A model generated the notes under the pieces. That model searched no databases, had not been told where the DNA came from, and worked only from the letters and a program-made list of their open reading frames with translations. A DNA stretch of 64,000 bases from Fragilaria radians (Eukaryota; Bacillariophyta; Fragilariophyceae; Fragilariales; Fragilariaceae), in NCBI GenBank assembly GCA_900642245.1, contig CAAAJI010000126.1:37438-101437 (forward strand). Reading direction: 5' to 3'. A program made the position numbers and the translations under genes. This document shows, piece after piece, positions 11,001 to 21,859 of the stretch; position 1 is the first letter of the stretch, and each line of letters starts with the position of its first letter.

Positions 11001-11749
11001 TCATGGACATCAAACGCGAAGACAGCGCAATCAGAATCATTCACATCGCACAAGGAATTTCTAGCAGCAGCGGACATGAGTTTACATTTTCGTTCTTCTT
11101 CTTGTCTGTCATTTCTCACTGGTAGACAAGCTTGTGATGCAGTTATTCCAATAATGTCTGCTGTTTCAGCCACAACCTCTTTCGTGGACTTTGCACAATT
11201 CAGTGTAGTTGATTGCACGACGTCTCCTGTCTTTCTGGCACATGATGTAAATGTCGATACTCTTGCTGCTCTCATCTTGTCTGCGTGTTCTGCGGATATG
11301 ATTGCACAGCCAGAGAAGGCATCCTTTATACGTTTCATTTGCCTGTTCTTCCTTCTGCTTTTCTTCTTTTTTTTTCTTAATAAAGGTCGGGTGATATCAT
11401 AGGCTATAGTCTCATAGGATTCTCTGTCGATGTTCTTTCCTTGAAGATCCGGAGGCAGCGGTGGAACATTATGAATAACTATTTTGGAACTGTTGTGATG
11501 CTTTTGCAGCATACTTTGCGAGATTGCTTCTGACGCTGCCGGCGGTTCATTGTAGTGATGGCGCTTTGGCAAGAACTGAGAAGGATTAGATAGCTCAGAA
11601 GTGGGAGATATGAGAGTAAAGTGAGAGTCAAAAGTTGGTTGAGTCTGAATGTTCGGGGGGAATTGAGATTGTCGTCGCTTATCCCAGGATTGATTTGCCC
11701 GATGACGTTCTTCTGATTCAATCTCTAGCTTAGTACTTTGCTGACCCAT
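8030..11749 (-). CDS. Large low-complexity protein with predicted N-myristoylation and a 165-residue internal repeat
   Basis: The open frame reaches 11851, but its first codon is TTG. The first ATG is at 11749 and gives a 1239-residue protein that begins MGQQSTKL. Gly2, Thr6 and Lys7 fit the N-myristoyltransferase pattern, so membrane anchoring is likely. Most of the protein is Ser/Thr/Asp/Asn/Lys-rich and probably disordered. A strongly basic cluster (RKKKKKSRRKNRQMKR, about residues 119-137) could be an NLS or lipid-binding patch. Two copies of a block lie exactly 495 bp apart (about residues 717-835 and 881-1000). Each runs RKVSFD, then ISPLSA, SIHW-x-YK, ATPNLRK and SPLARYRAA-[RK]-EMF. 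Short Ser-rich sites such as RKVSFD look like kinase targets. I recognise no catalytic domain; a membrane-tethered scaffold is inference. Its neighbours do not suggest a pathway. Confidence 0.75.
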   Translation of the reverse strand: MGQQSTKLEIESEERHRANQSWDKRRQSQFPPNIQTQPTFDSHFTLISPTSELSNPSQFLPKRHHYNEPPAASEAISQSMLQKHHNSSKIVIHNVPPLPPDLQGKNIDRESYETIAYDITRPLLRKKKKKSRRKNRQMKRIKDAFSGCAIISAEHADKMRAARVSTFTSCARKTGDVVQSTTLNCAKSTKEVVAETADIIGITASQACLPVRNDRQEEERKCKLMSAAARNSLCDVNDSDCAVFAFDVHEEVCQPTLNSSQNFLKKNIAEENDNESPLAKLDHNFATAVGLHHEDEYFDRLARPTPSPVPYIPKGQAHQHPQLDVTEKHPPINVSLFSSDSSVEQLETSDLDFARELCQPKWQRMTDYDATPCTKAAKKIANPKIEKDRIPVKDDTENGRQRMSSDKVKSMDTIKITNELGRTQNLNVKGREDSSHKSKTRSIFRSKATIIPSLKSDGISQKKSNDNRVLSVVPTSMQNRDHRHIALSISEEAMLPPPLSERQNNQILSSPASSTSSTGENSRGPLLTNQTLSNAAFLFSPSYASEDASLLHRKKPIRDPAFSISTFAARARLSNVSSRSQPVITIPISKTWETETFDEDDYDYASKSSKHVRFSSSLNDEPFKNQERKSYDTKTPPESVDTALIETKFSDLTDVTEIERNEYERKSDDSSANQALVERLSNELGDLSLRESDTDLIESLDKGDYADKIHDSKNRMRKVSFDAKSFKSSTSTSIRLETEQESQANTAPDASDMISPLSAESMTKSTVSSNSQRSIHWTYKEVDGKMLATPNLRKNQSTIANENVTRSPLARYRAAREMFTGTNKPSGETYEYDIKRKGSSTVTYDTSKSSKASEDDQKITVHNICYEDDPSENQDKSDLSKRKVSFDSSASKPSSSLSFGTTSQRSSLPEATVHGHDLISPLSAVSGMHSTASSHSHGSIHWNYKTVNGKVSATPNLRKKGGVTTSMNATNSPLARYRAAKEMFLNPNEKVIPAKRTPPKKFFHRTPQKTFVASRVTVFSENVENSDKPRSIQGLEAQDSNLMDTFSRSETMRRNMNLVNMDDNLDDPSVNLMLMNDENDNNTSLSIADTDATEDPFAEIIGATSNVEPEIPGALSLGMMSNSNVGFASNTLVRPSDIKRQQKSSTSSGRNSLDKENTVSLNYLYKMPFERSKVNASQIKGKQKTSNLFLSPTNRTPMQAQTWRSVSAATNEESKGFNKASTVKRANRKAFSQVNLNIQ

Positions 11750-12329
11750 CTTATAACTTGTGATCAGGGATATATCTTTAACAAAGTCTGAGAGTGAAGG
11801 ATCAAAACGCAAGAGAAGCACATGCAATTTTGGAATAACTGAATTTCTCAAAAAATTGTGGGCGATGATAGTGTTGAAAGGTATCAGTCAAGCAACGGTT
11901 TTGATTCGTACTGTTACTCCCCTGTAAACTATGCTAAATAAATAGCTATGCGAGATAACGATGGAAAAAGAAACGAAAATATAACCTTTTTACATTCCAC
12001 GGTCAACGTTTCTGGAGAGGCAGTACCGCGTGCACTATATAAAATTTTCACTCGACGGTTGGTAATCCACATAATCAAAAAACTGCTGGCACACCGTAAA
12101 CGCTACAAAATAGACAATTGCTTGCTTGATATCTCTAGGCATTCAAGAAAGCATACACACAGCACCAATTCAAGAAAAAAAAATTGGTTCAACTAGTCAA
12201 GAAGCTTTCAGATGGATCCCCAATTGCAAGTGAGTTTGAGATCAATCATTTAGTACGCAATAGTATATAATTTGACTTCATTGAATTAACTTCAGGGTAA
12301 AGGATACTATGGAAGAACTAATGTTGATG

Positions 12330-12354
12330 GGACTTAGCATGTGAAGCTAAGTCC
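12330..12354. repeat. Short perfect inverted repeat (hairpin)
   Basis: GGACTTAGC at 12330-12338 pairs with GCTAAGTCC at 12346-12354 around the 7-base loop ATGTGAA. It is isolated in intergenic sequence with no U-run beside it. Function is unknown. Confidence 0.6.
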
Positions 12355-13596
12355 TATTGGTAAAGAAGGATGATGAGTTATCCATCTATTCAATTTCATA
12401 GTTAGATATTTCTCAACCTAAAAACATGATTCGTAGGCCACGATTGAATTCAAGAACAATTACATTGATGGGGATTGATATGAGCGTTGAGATCATAAAA
12501 GTATCAATTGTTAATGATTGATTATTTGTGATTTACAGCATAGTTACAATCAATGAAGTAACTTTTGTTCTGCCCGTTAACGAGCGGCGATATGTTCACT
12601 GGCAGAAAGATTGGAAAGAATTAATAAGATATCTCCTAATAAATAATACTTAATGTTGGGGATCGAGCGAGTAAATAATGTTGTTTCCTCAATAATTAAG
12701 ACATCAAATAAAAAGAGTAGCAAAGAATTCTTTAGTCTTGAACTTGATGGCATAGTACAGGTATGCTGACTTTGGAGTGACAAAGGGTGCAGAGTTTTCA
12801 TAAGGTTCAGAAAATAGTAGGAAGCCGTGGAACTCCGTTTTGTCTGAATGGATTATGTCGGAAATGAAAAACTATCGTTGCAATGTTTGTGAGTATATCA
12901 TTATAGATGCAGCTTCAGATAAGCTTAATATCAAACCTTTCCTTGCCTTACATTCAAGCATTAGCGTATCGGACTATCTCACGACATCACATAAGTCGAC
13001 CGAAGCATTGTATACCTTAAAAATAACTAAGGTATTGCAAGGTATTGAAAGGTATTTTGTAGGTATGGCTACTCCCAGCTACTAGTTTGGGCTACAAGGC
13101 GAAGGGTAGCAGTGCAGAAAAGTACTCGATGTACTAACTGACATTTTTCCATTCTTAGTAAAGTCATAGTTCTAATTCAGATTTTTGTTGCTAGGTACAG
13201 ATCATTTTTGAAGGCAATTGCAATACAACTGCTATCAAGATTATCATTGTAGATCATAAAAGCAATGTTAAACTGCAATGAAAATGAAATTACTCAGAGC
13301 CTTGAAAATTAAAATGGCATCATTAATTTAAATCGAGAAAAGATCTTTCATATTTTTAGCGGAAAAATTCCATAATCTTAAGTCTGGGTGGCATTCATTA
13401 TGTAGATCAAGACTATTGTCATTCGTCTCAACGTTTTAAGTCTCATGCAAGCAATGCATTTGCAGAATTACAATGAATAAAGGAAACATATTGACTTTCC
13501 ACAACCAATAACACTATGTTGACTTCTTGCTAGCAGCCTTAACTCTCCAACAGCAGAAGCATTATTTGACGTTCCAACAAAAACAAGAGTAATAAA

Positions 13597-13661
13597 TTCT
13601 ACTTCTACTACTACTACTTCTACTACTGCTGTTGCTGCTACTACTACAGCAGCAGCAGCAA
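13597..13661. repeat. CTA/CTG/CAG trinucleotide microsatellite
   Basis: Interrupted runs of CTA and CTG followed by CAG repeats. Non-coding as far as can be seen. Confidence 0.85.
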
Positions 13662-14174
13662 TATGACTTTAACCCATAATGGCAACAGTTCAAGGAATGA
13701 AAACATCTATCTTTTAATCTTTTTCAGTGCCAAAGCCCAATCCTTGGCATATTTGACTAATCACAGACAATCCTTTGTTAGGTAATATATATTTGAAGAC
13801 ACCAATGTTATGTCAAGCTCAAAGCATCAAAGAAACAATTTTTATCATGCATGTGGCAAACAATATTTATTATGCAAGAAATTTTTTGACTTGCATGCAT
13901 TACGTTCACAACTAGTACAAACTATATTTCATAATTTTGGTATCACATTTATAAAGGGGAAAATGGAAATGTAACTTACACTAATTTTAACAAAGTGAAT
14001 CGTTTTTTTCATCATCCTGCCTTTTACATTTAAATCTGCGATTAGAAAAAAATAACATTTTACCCTATTCGTGTTTGAACCTTTTGAGTAAATGCGGCAT
14101 TGCTGAAATAATTTAAGGTAGTCTTCAATTAACTACCAAAAAATACCTTCGAGTTAATTAGGCGGCTTCTTTCT

Positions 14175-14882
14175 TTATTCATCATCGTTTGATTCCAAGA
14201 AAAGCGGCATCGAGCGAACTGATGTAGAAAAAACGTTTTGGAATGTTCCGATCCATGCCCTCTGTAAATTCAAAGACTTCCTAAAATCATTCGCTTCTGG
14301 AATAGAGTTTCTGCCCTTATTTCTTTGAATGTATCGATTGTAACTGTCCTGTGAAAGCCTCAATCGAAGTCCGTTTCGGAGATTTTGCAATTCCTCGCGA
14401 GCCTTGGCAAGAGCTCTGTTCATGCACGTAGTCTCGCGTAGTGCGTGTACGTTCATGAGATCACGCTGCTTCTTCATCATATCGACGGCATGTAATGCCT
14501 TGCAAACTTGACCTTCCCAGTTCTGAACATAGGGAATGTGACTTTGTTGTGATAAATTTTCAGGTTCACTTTCATTGGGTGATAGGCTGTATCGAGTTAA
14601 GTGAATGTATTGACTGAGTGACGTCCTACGATCATGCTTTTGCCAAATACCCTGATATTTTTTATGGAGGAGTTGCAACTTTAAATGATATTCAATCAAA
14701 ATTTGGTCATGTTGCACATGAAATTTTCGTCTTTCAGCTCGGATGAATTGCAACTCCCTTGTCACTTTTTCGAGTTTCAATCTGCGGTTCAAGCAAGAAA
14801 CAGAGTCTTCTTCCTCAAGAAGATTAAGTGATCGGGTTGAATCAGATTGATAGAAAGGATGTGCTTCATTCACTAGAGCCAT
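14175..14882 (-). CDS. Coiled-coil protein of unknown function, paralogue of 59-679
   Basis: 235 residues from a good ATG. No signal peptide or transmembrane segment is seen. The protein is charged and helix-prone and shares with the 59-679 product a DQILIEY block (59-65), a W-x-KHDRR-[TM]-S block (80-89), the core SQQSHIPYVQNWE (111-123) plus QVC, and KKQRDLMN (137-144). The shared core is nearly identical while the N- and C-terminal thirds have diverged, which points to a constrained central segment, perhaps a binding site. The two genes lie about 14 kb apart on opposite strands. I do not recognise the family and assign no function. Confidence 0.75.
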   Translation of the reverse strand: MALVNEAHPFYQSDSTRSLNLLEEEDSVSCLNRRLKLEKVTRELQFIRAERRKFHVQHDQILIEYHLKLQLLHKKYQGIWQKHDRRTSLSQYIHLTRYSLSPNESEPENLSQQSHIPYVQNWEGQVCKALHAVDMMKKQRDLMNVHALRETTCMNRALAKAREELQNLRNGLRLRLSQDSYNRYIQRNKGRNSIPEANDFRKSLNLQRAWIGTFQNVFSTSVRSMPLFLESNDDE

Positions 14883-16772
14883 GATAAAACTTGTGAATCA
14901 AGAAAAAAACACATAAAAACGGTACTAGGCGAAAAACTCCGAAAAGAACATATCGCTAGCTTCCATTGTATGACCCCACTTATCACGATTTGGGACATAC
15001 TTCAGGAGAATGTCATTTAACCTTACGTTGCGAAGAACATATGACATTTCTTTATCGGAATGTAGAAAATTTGTTTACTGCCTAAAATTTCACCTGAACC
15101 ACTAAACTAGATGTAACTCCGGACCTAATGGAAGAAAAGCAAAATTAAATGAGCTAAACCCCAAGTATTGAATTTCTACACCTTTATTTGGATCTCCAAT
15201 TTCTCGCGATATCCTTTCCAAGGCCTCAGGCAACACTCAGTAAAGAACTCTTTATCTTCATCAATGTTGGTGACAATTTCTCCCATGTCATATGCGCATA
15301 TGAGATTCTAGCCTCCATACCAAAATGTCAGAAAAAGGCACGACTTTCAAGAAATGTGAAACGAAAACACAACTTAAAAATACTTCGCTAAAATATATAA
15401 GGAGACTAATTGAAGTCCTTAAAATTGCAAGTAGCTCTACAAGATTGCAATGATTTCCCAAGCTTTTCACCTTGGTGTGATACCATGTAGAAAATACTGT
15501 AAATCACGTATAAGGTGTTCAACACTTCAACCAATGCAAAAAATGCGATACTCAAAAACTGCTAACTTACACATTACTCTAGGCTGCCTATATAGATAAT
15601 GAAACCCAGAAACGACCCATGACCCTAAGGATCAGAAGTCATGGAAGCGTTTATAAGTTTTAGATAGCATTTCCCAATCATGAGTGCAGAAACCAACATT
15701 ACTATTTTGAAGTTAGCGAAGGTTGACTACATAGCATTTCAACACAGTGACTAAAAGTGTATTACATGCAGTGCTAGAAAATATATATATAATCAAGGTA
15801 ATTCTACCATACAGCTAGAAATAAACAATTAACTTTCTTTACCCCCATCAACTCACCTTTATGTGTCTAATCGCATGAAATATGTTGTTCTAATAATGAA
15901 AAAATTCCTCACATGACTTGAAACATTGTTTGGATCCTGTTCAACCATACAAATTCAGAAGGGAGTAACAATACAATATGTGAGTTTCATTGAGTCAAAC
16001 TTTGTGAATATATTGTTATAGACTCTCCTCTATATATATATGCTCGAAAAATGTACTACAGATGGAAGTCCGTTATTACTTTCATTTTGGAATGACATGC
16101 AATCAATTGCTTCCATTCTAATATACTTCAGTTCCTTTTTCAGTAAGGTATTGGAAATTTCTATGCAATCATTTACCCTATCAAGATTTTGAAATAACGT
16201 CCCTTAATTTTTCGTGGCTACTGGGGAACATGAGATGCTGAATGAAAATAATTGTTTAACAAAACATGAAACCAAAACTTTGTGTATGTGTGTGTGTTTT
16301 TTTCCGGGTGATGATTTTCCTTGTTTCCTATAATTTTATTTAAGGAATGAAAATGAGTTTTCATCACCTCCTGAATGAACCGTGAAATTTTGTAGAGTCA
16401 GTCATCTAATTGAGGACCAAAGACTATTGAGTAAATCACAACTATTTGTAGGATACTATTATGTAGAATGAGTAAAGCTTAAAAATCCTCATTTATTATT
16501 ATTATTATCCTTTCATTCAATTTTGCTCATCGAATCATGTTCACAATATGTTTGGTGTAATCCTTGTCTTTGCATGTTGTATAGCATTATCTCTTGTAAT
16601 TTTATTTTCCAGGTAATATCACGCATCAAGCAAATCTTTGTCTTGGCACGTCTTTACACAAATGTCATTGTTGTTGTCAATTTCATCACAACCACTGCCA
16701 CCATCAACAAACAACTCATTGACATTTTTTTCTTTTTTTTCCACCCAACCAAATTACATCCTATACCAATTA
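14883..16772. other. Intergenic region, no gene seen
   Basis: AT-rich sequence with a TG microsatellite-like run near 16282-16300 and a TTATTATTATTATT run near 16492-16508. No coding frame or RNA gene is supported. Its right end is the 3' flank of the 16773-19169 gene. Confidence 0.4.
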
Positions 16773-19169
16773 TCATCTTTTTTTACCATGTCGACTTTGA
16801 GACCGACGTCGGTTTTCATGTAAACTAGTAGTAGGAACATCTCTAGAAAATCCAACTCTATTTCTTGTCTTTGGACAAGATGCAGACCTACTCTGTCTGG
16901 ATGTATCCTTTTTGGAATTTCCATCTTCCCCTCGAGTAGTAGTAGTCTTGTAATTGGACATTCTTTGAATTTCTCTAGGTTGATGATCGGAATGTGAATG
17001 GCTGAGTTCCTGTCTCATTTTAGGGGGACGATTTTTCGTCATTTGTGGAATACTTGGGAGCACTGGATTGCTATTTTGTCCTCTCTTTGTTAAGAAGGAG
17101 TTCTTTTCTGGCATGTTAGTGGGAGCAGAGCTAGGCAGTCTTTTCAAAGTATCACAACGGGTTGCCACCCAATCACGGTGTCCTAGCTTTTCAAATGACA
17201 TGTAAAGTTGATCCATTGGCATCAACGGAGTATCTGGTGAAGAAAAAGAAGGATTGCTAATCGAGTTGTCCAATATTTTCTTTTCCTTGACGTCTTGATC
17301 CAAACAGCTGGATAGTAAGGATGCCTCTTCGGAGACAGGCGAAGCATGTTTGTTTGTTGCAAGCTTACTACGACGACTTTGTAAGAGAGAAGTTGGTGCA
17401 TTTTGGTACAAAGGAGGGGAATATTTTTCAGTATCCATTGAAGATTGTTGGAATCTGGGAGTCGTCAACTGATTTGAAACATTGGGAGGATTCCGTAAGG
17501 GTTGTGAATATTGTTTTAGGATAGAATTGTGAAATGTTTGTGTCAAGGATTGAACGTCACTGGATGTTTTATCCCATGTCTTGGTTCGTTCTACTGAGAT
17601 GAAATGTAGACTCCCAAGAGTATTTGGTGAATGGGTCTCTTTGGTCATTGGTGGTGATGTCATATTGGTCGGTACATCTAGTTGGCTTTCTCTCTTTCGG
17701 AGTGATCCCAAAACTTCTTCCGATTGATACCCTATATCCATCACATCGCAGAGATTTGGCCTGAGGGTGGGTGCAATGTCTGGACGAGTAGGAGTTGATC
17801 TGTCAACCATGGATTGAAAGGATCGTAGGGGAGGCTCTTCCTGAGTATTTAGTTTCTTGGATGTCGTTGTTTCTTGGTAGGATGCATGACGCCTCCGTGC
17901 AACATACATACGATCTACTAGATCAAAATCATCTACCGATCGTCTTGACTGAGATGCAAGTGATTGACGAAATTGCACCAACTTGGATGTCGGATCTCGT
18001 TTCTTTTGTGGTTTTCGTTCATGATTGGATGAGGATCGCTGTCGATTTTGTGATTTCGGTCTTGGTTGATCTATCTTGGCTTGAGTTTCTATTTGCTTTG
18101 TTTTGAGGTGAGTCGAGCGCCTAAGTGTACGGTGTTTTGATTTTTCTTTTTCGGAACTGAATTGTCGATCATTTTCATAAAGATAATCACTCAAAAGTTC
18201 CTTCCTTGGTTTTTTCTTTCGTTTCTTCCTCTTGTCGTCTCGTTTGTCATCAACATCCTGCTTAGCTTCTTTTTGGTCTTCAAGTTCCTGTTGATTTTCA
18301 TGTTTAGGTTCATTCTGATTCTTTTTTGTTCGTCTCTTGTTGGCGGTAGGTTGATAATTTTTTTCGAGAAAAGGGAATTTGCATTCAGGTTTCGGATTCA
18401 TTAATTGGAAATGTAAATCCAGTGACCTTATAGAATCCTCTTGATTGTCTGTCGTGGATGTGGAATATGCTACACTAGTCGAAGTTGAAGTGGTTAAAGT
18501 AAGTGATGTATTTCCATGGAACATCATTCCTTTGGAATGTGAGGATGATAGATAGTTTATGGAATCCTCGTGTTCTTCGTCCTTGTCCTTGTTAATATTA
18601 AGCTTCTCAAGTGCCAAACTAGAAGAAGACATGTTATATATGGAGCTGAAAGAACGAGATTTGGAAGATGTTCCATTTGATTTGAGTAAATGTTTGAAAC
18701 GTGTATCTTGAGCAGTCGAATGATTTATGGGTGGTGAATTTCGTCCATATTCTAATTCTTGATGTGAGGAATGTAGACATCGAGCTTTTCCATTGATGCC
18801 TGGAATAAAGAATCTAGGTTGATCATCCAGACGAATAGTAGTAGTATTATCATCATCACTTGCATTGCATGAACTACTAATCGTTTGAAGCAATCCAGGA
18901 TGACTTTCAGATGAATATGATGATGTCGCCAAAGCTTCTGGTATCGATCCATCTTTCCTGAAGGAAGAGGACGAATCTAACCATCTTTGAGAAGGTCCTA
19001 GAATAGTATCTGATTTGATCCAATCAGAAGAAGTCAAGAATGAGAGAAAGATTCATAACAATGCTTATAAATGCCAAGTACTGCAACAAAACCAAACATA
19101 TCCAACCTAGTTTTCACATATCAACATGGACTCACCAAGATTTCGATTGGTTGATATTGGCTCTTTCAT
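16773..19169 (-). CDS. Basic, Ser-rich low-complexity protein; probable short 5' intron
   Basis: The main exon is open from about 19052 to 16773, but the longest frame starts at TTG and its first ATG would be some 134 codons in. A better model starts at ATG 19169. A 34-nt first exon reads ATG AAA GAG CCA and onward, ending CTT-G before a consensus donor GTGAGT (intron from 19135). Acceptors at 19010 (ATCAG) or 18998 (TCTAG) both restore the frame, with an intron of 126 or 138 nt and a pyrimidine-rich tract before them. The product is about 750 residues, rich in S, K, R, Q and T, probably disordered. A dense basic stretch (KRKKRKKKPRKE, about 100 codons after the first third) is a likely nuclear localisation signal. 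No catalytic domain or named family is recognised. A long trinucleotide tract lies just upstream. Confidence 0.6.
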
Positions 19170-19235
19170 GTGATAAACTTTGCAAAAAAACAAAAGTCTC
19201 TCTCGTAATGATGTAACAAAAGTCGCTGTAAAATG

Positions 19236-19330
19236 TTATTCGTTGTTGTCGTCGTCGCCGTCGTTGTCGTTGTCGTTGTTGTTGTTGCTGTCGTTGGTGT
19301 TGTATTCTTTGTCGTTGTTATTGTTATAAT
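19236..19330. repeat. GTT/GTC trinucleotide tract upstream of the 16773-19169 gene
   Basis: About 90 bases of GTT, GTC, GCC and GCT triplets. It ends roughly 65 bases upstream of the proposed ATG at 19169, so it would fall in the 5' UTR or core promoter of that gene. Length variation here could affect expression; this is inference. Confidence 0.75.
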
Positions 19331-21112
19331 GGTTCACTCAAGAGCGGGACTTCGTTGGTTGGTAGAAGGAGGAAAAGTTTGATTTCTTCCTTGGTCCCCC
19401 CCTATAGGTTTTCATCGTTTCTCAAGTTGTCTCTAAATTCTTACGTAGTGCCCACATACCAAGACTAGACTTTACCAAATATTTCGACGATGAGAGTTCC
19501 TCCGAGTCACTACTTCACACAGTTACCTTACATCGACATGGTTACTTAGATTCATGTATTTATAGATATAACTATACATATATGCACCTTGGTTGGAAAT
19601 CATTTTGAAATTTCAGATACTGTATCCAGAAATACAATTTCGTTCGTGTCTGAGAAAGTGTCACAGTCCCAAACGAATATACCATCCAATAACGATACAA
19701 GAAAACTTCACTATGAAATCCTGAATCTAATCTTCCCAATCTTACCATTGACGGGAACAACAATTATTGGGTTTTAGTACTGTCGTGATTGTATAGACTA
19801 GATAGTATGTTTGTGGGGCGAAACTTGATGGGGCTTGATTCTTTTTTTTTTACGACTACAGTCCCTAGGAATAATACTACGATCTACTTACTCCAGGGGC
19901 AACGTCAGGTTTTCGTAATGCGACATGGTTTTTTCAAATTTAAAAATCATGCCCCTCACGATGCAACTATTATTCTTCCAGGCAATGTCACAGACACTGG
20001 AAAACTGTCAGTAAGCCCCGAAAAAAAATGGATACTCTCCCCCACATGTCACTTTTCCAGAATGTCGTTGTAGGTTCTCGAAGAGAGGAACTATTATATC
20101 CCATACATTGCCATGTTTGTCAATTTCTAATACATGTTGTTGGTTTTCATTTGCTACGACTATCCTTTCTACAACATCCAATATTCTGGAATTACAGTCC
20201 GAGCTCATAACTTGTTAATACGATCATAAATGAGAAGTATAACAACAACGATTGTCCACTACAATTTATAGACTTGTCATCCCACGGGACATTTACAAGA
20301 AAAAACTATACATAAGTATGTGATGAATGCCAAAAACAACAATAATTTCAGTGTAGCGTATAACTACTATATAACGAGGAGATGTTGTAGAAAATTGATC
20401 ACAATCTATTGTCATGCCTTAGAAATATATCCACAACAAGCTATTGAGTAAGTTAGTGTGATTGCATAATTCCATAAACTTCATCCTTTTACGTTTTGGC
20501 AAATAATCAAAATGACTTTGTCCAATCTTCACATAGAAACCACAATTCTTACTATCAACAACTAGCTTTGAAATATACGTTTCTTTAACCCTTGTCAAAC
20601 AATTAATAGCTTCAAAATTCCAATTCAAGTGGCTTTCATTGTACCAAAGCAAAATTTTAAAAAAGTCAATAGCAGGAAGTAGACAAGACAGTAACTGCAT
20701 ACATGGACCCTAGTTCTGAAACCTCAAATTCTTTTTGGAAAAAAAATTCCATTCACAAATGATTCATCTTATTTTCTCAGATACTTCTTCCTTTTTGGAT
20801 ACGTCTCAAACCTTTTTATCATTAAAGTCCCTGGCAATGTTTTTCTTCATTTATTTCTATTTATAGTATCATCATAATACCATGCTTCTTTGTATGCTAC
20901 TTCACAATATTTATTGTAGGGAATGCAGGTTGGTGATCATACAACAGCGGAAGAACATCGAGAATTTTTGTGGGAAGACTGAACACATTTCGAAGATAAC
21001 TTTTAAAGTTTTCATCTTATAGTAGTCCTAGAAAACATCCAGCAGTCAATTAACATGAAATAGATCTATTTAAAGTATTAGTTGGAATACCGTTAATATT
21101 CATTCAGAGTGA
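19331..21112. other. Intergenic region, no gene supported
   Basis: Several overlapping frames of 60-95 codons occur on both strands near 19570-20210 and 20419-20700. None has a recognisable domain. The - strand frame 20008-20208 (about 66 codons) has gene-like composition and could be a relic exon, but nothing confirms it. Confidence 0.35.
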
Positions 21113-21859
21113 TCAAACTGGTATTTGTGTAATGGTATATCTTGCTGTTGAGGTTGGAAACGTCAAATGTTTGAAATTGTTTACGGTTTGAATACGCTTC
21201 ATCAATGCCCTCAGCCTTATCTTCTTGGATTGCTCATTTTTATCCGGCGTTTCTTGAATAGGTCTCTTGGCCCCACAGGTTAAAAGTTTCGTGCCTTCGA
21301 CCGGTCCAGATAGAGATTCCTTATGCATATCAATTTTACTTAATTTGTCCGATACCATGTCCAAATCATCAGCCCATAGTTCTTGTACATCAATTTCGTC
21401 TCGTGCGGCAAGTAATCGTGCTTCAAGTAACGATTTGGAGGTCACGGTCATATAGGCGGCAGCGATGGTTTCATCAACGTATGTTCTATCTATATTGTTT
21501 ACTTGCCGATCCTGCTCATCAAGAACTGCCATAAGACTATTAAGCTTGTTTGCCTTCCGTTTTAAAGAACCCTCCTGAGTTCTATGTTCTAGTCCCCTTG
21601 ATGTTTCTTCAACTGTGTCACCCTGCCAAATACCATTAGAAAGGTCTCTGACTATATGGTTGAAACTCGACTTGAAACGAATTAGGTCACTCTTCTTGTA
21701 CCATGAGTTAAGCTTTTCTTCTTCTGTAAAGCTGCTGATGTGCAAACATTCTCGAACGCAAACACCATGGTAGAAGCGTAGCTGCTTTTTATTTTGGTTC
21801 TTATTATTTCCCTCGAGTGCTTTCTTGTCACATGATTCAATTGGCTGCATGGCGCTCAT
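21113..21859 (-). CDS. Diatom-type uncharacterised protein with WY and RGLE motifs
   Basis: 248 residues from a clean ATG. The layout is a short polar N-terminus, then LRFYHGVCVRECLHISSF (27-44), EEEKLNSWYKKSDL (46-59), a helical stretch, the block ETSRGLEHRT (85-94), and then a long helix with AVLDEQDRQ (111-119) and AAAYMTVTSKSLLEAR. From memory, the order 'FY..V.V.E..H', 'T.EE....WY...D', 'RGLE' and a Q-rich helix is typical of a large, uncharacterised family expanded in diatom genomes; this should be checked by profile search. A likely nuclear-type basic segment (KKIRLRALMKR) lies near the C-terminus. No enzymatic motif is visible and the function is unknown. Confidence 0.7.
   Translation of the reverse strand: MSAMQPIESCDKKALEGNNKNQNKKQLRFYHGVCVRECLHISSFTEEEKLNSWYKKSDLIRFKSSFNHIVRDLSNGIWQGDTVEETSRGLEHRTQEGSLKRKANKLNSLMAVLDEQDRQVNNIDRTYVDETIAAAYMTVTSKSLLEARLLAARDEIDVQELWADDLDMVSDKLSKIDMHKESLSGPVEGTKLLTCGAKRPIQETPDKNEQSKKIRLRALMKRIQTVNNFKHLTFPTSTARYTITQIPV

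Larger units (their letters stand above)
11750..14174. other. Long intergenic region with a hairpin and a microsatellite
   Basis: No gene is supported here. An 82-codon + strand ATG frame at 11948-12196 has no recognisable content. There is a perfect 9-bp stem (12330-12338 with 12346-12354, 7-base loop) and a CTA/CTG/CAG trinucleotide tract at about 13597-13661. Sequence around 13440-13600 has weak resemblance to the R1 repeat (words such as GACGTTCCAA and AACAGCAGAAGC, shared best with the copy at 55 kb), so a very old R1 copy is possible. Confidence 0.4.
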
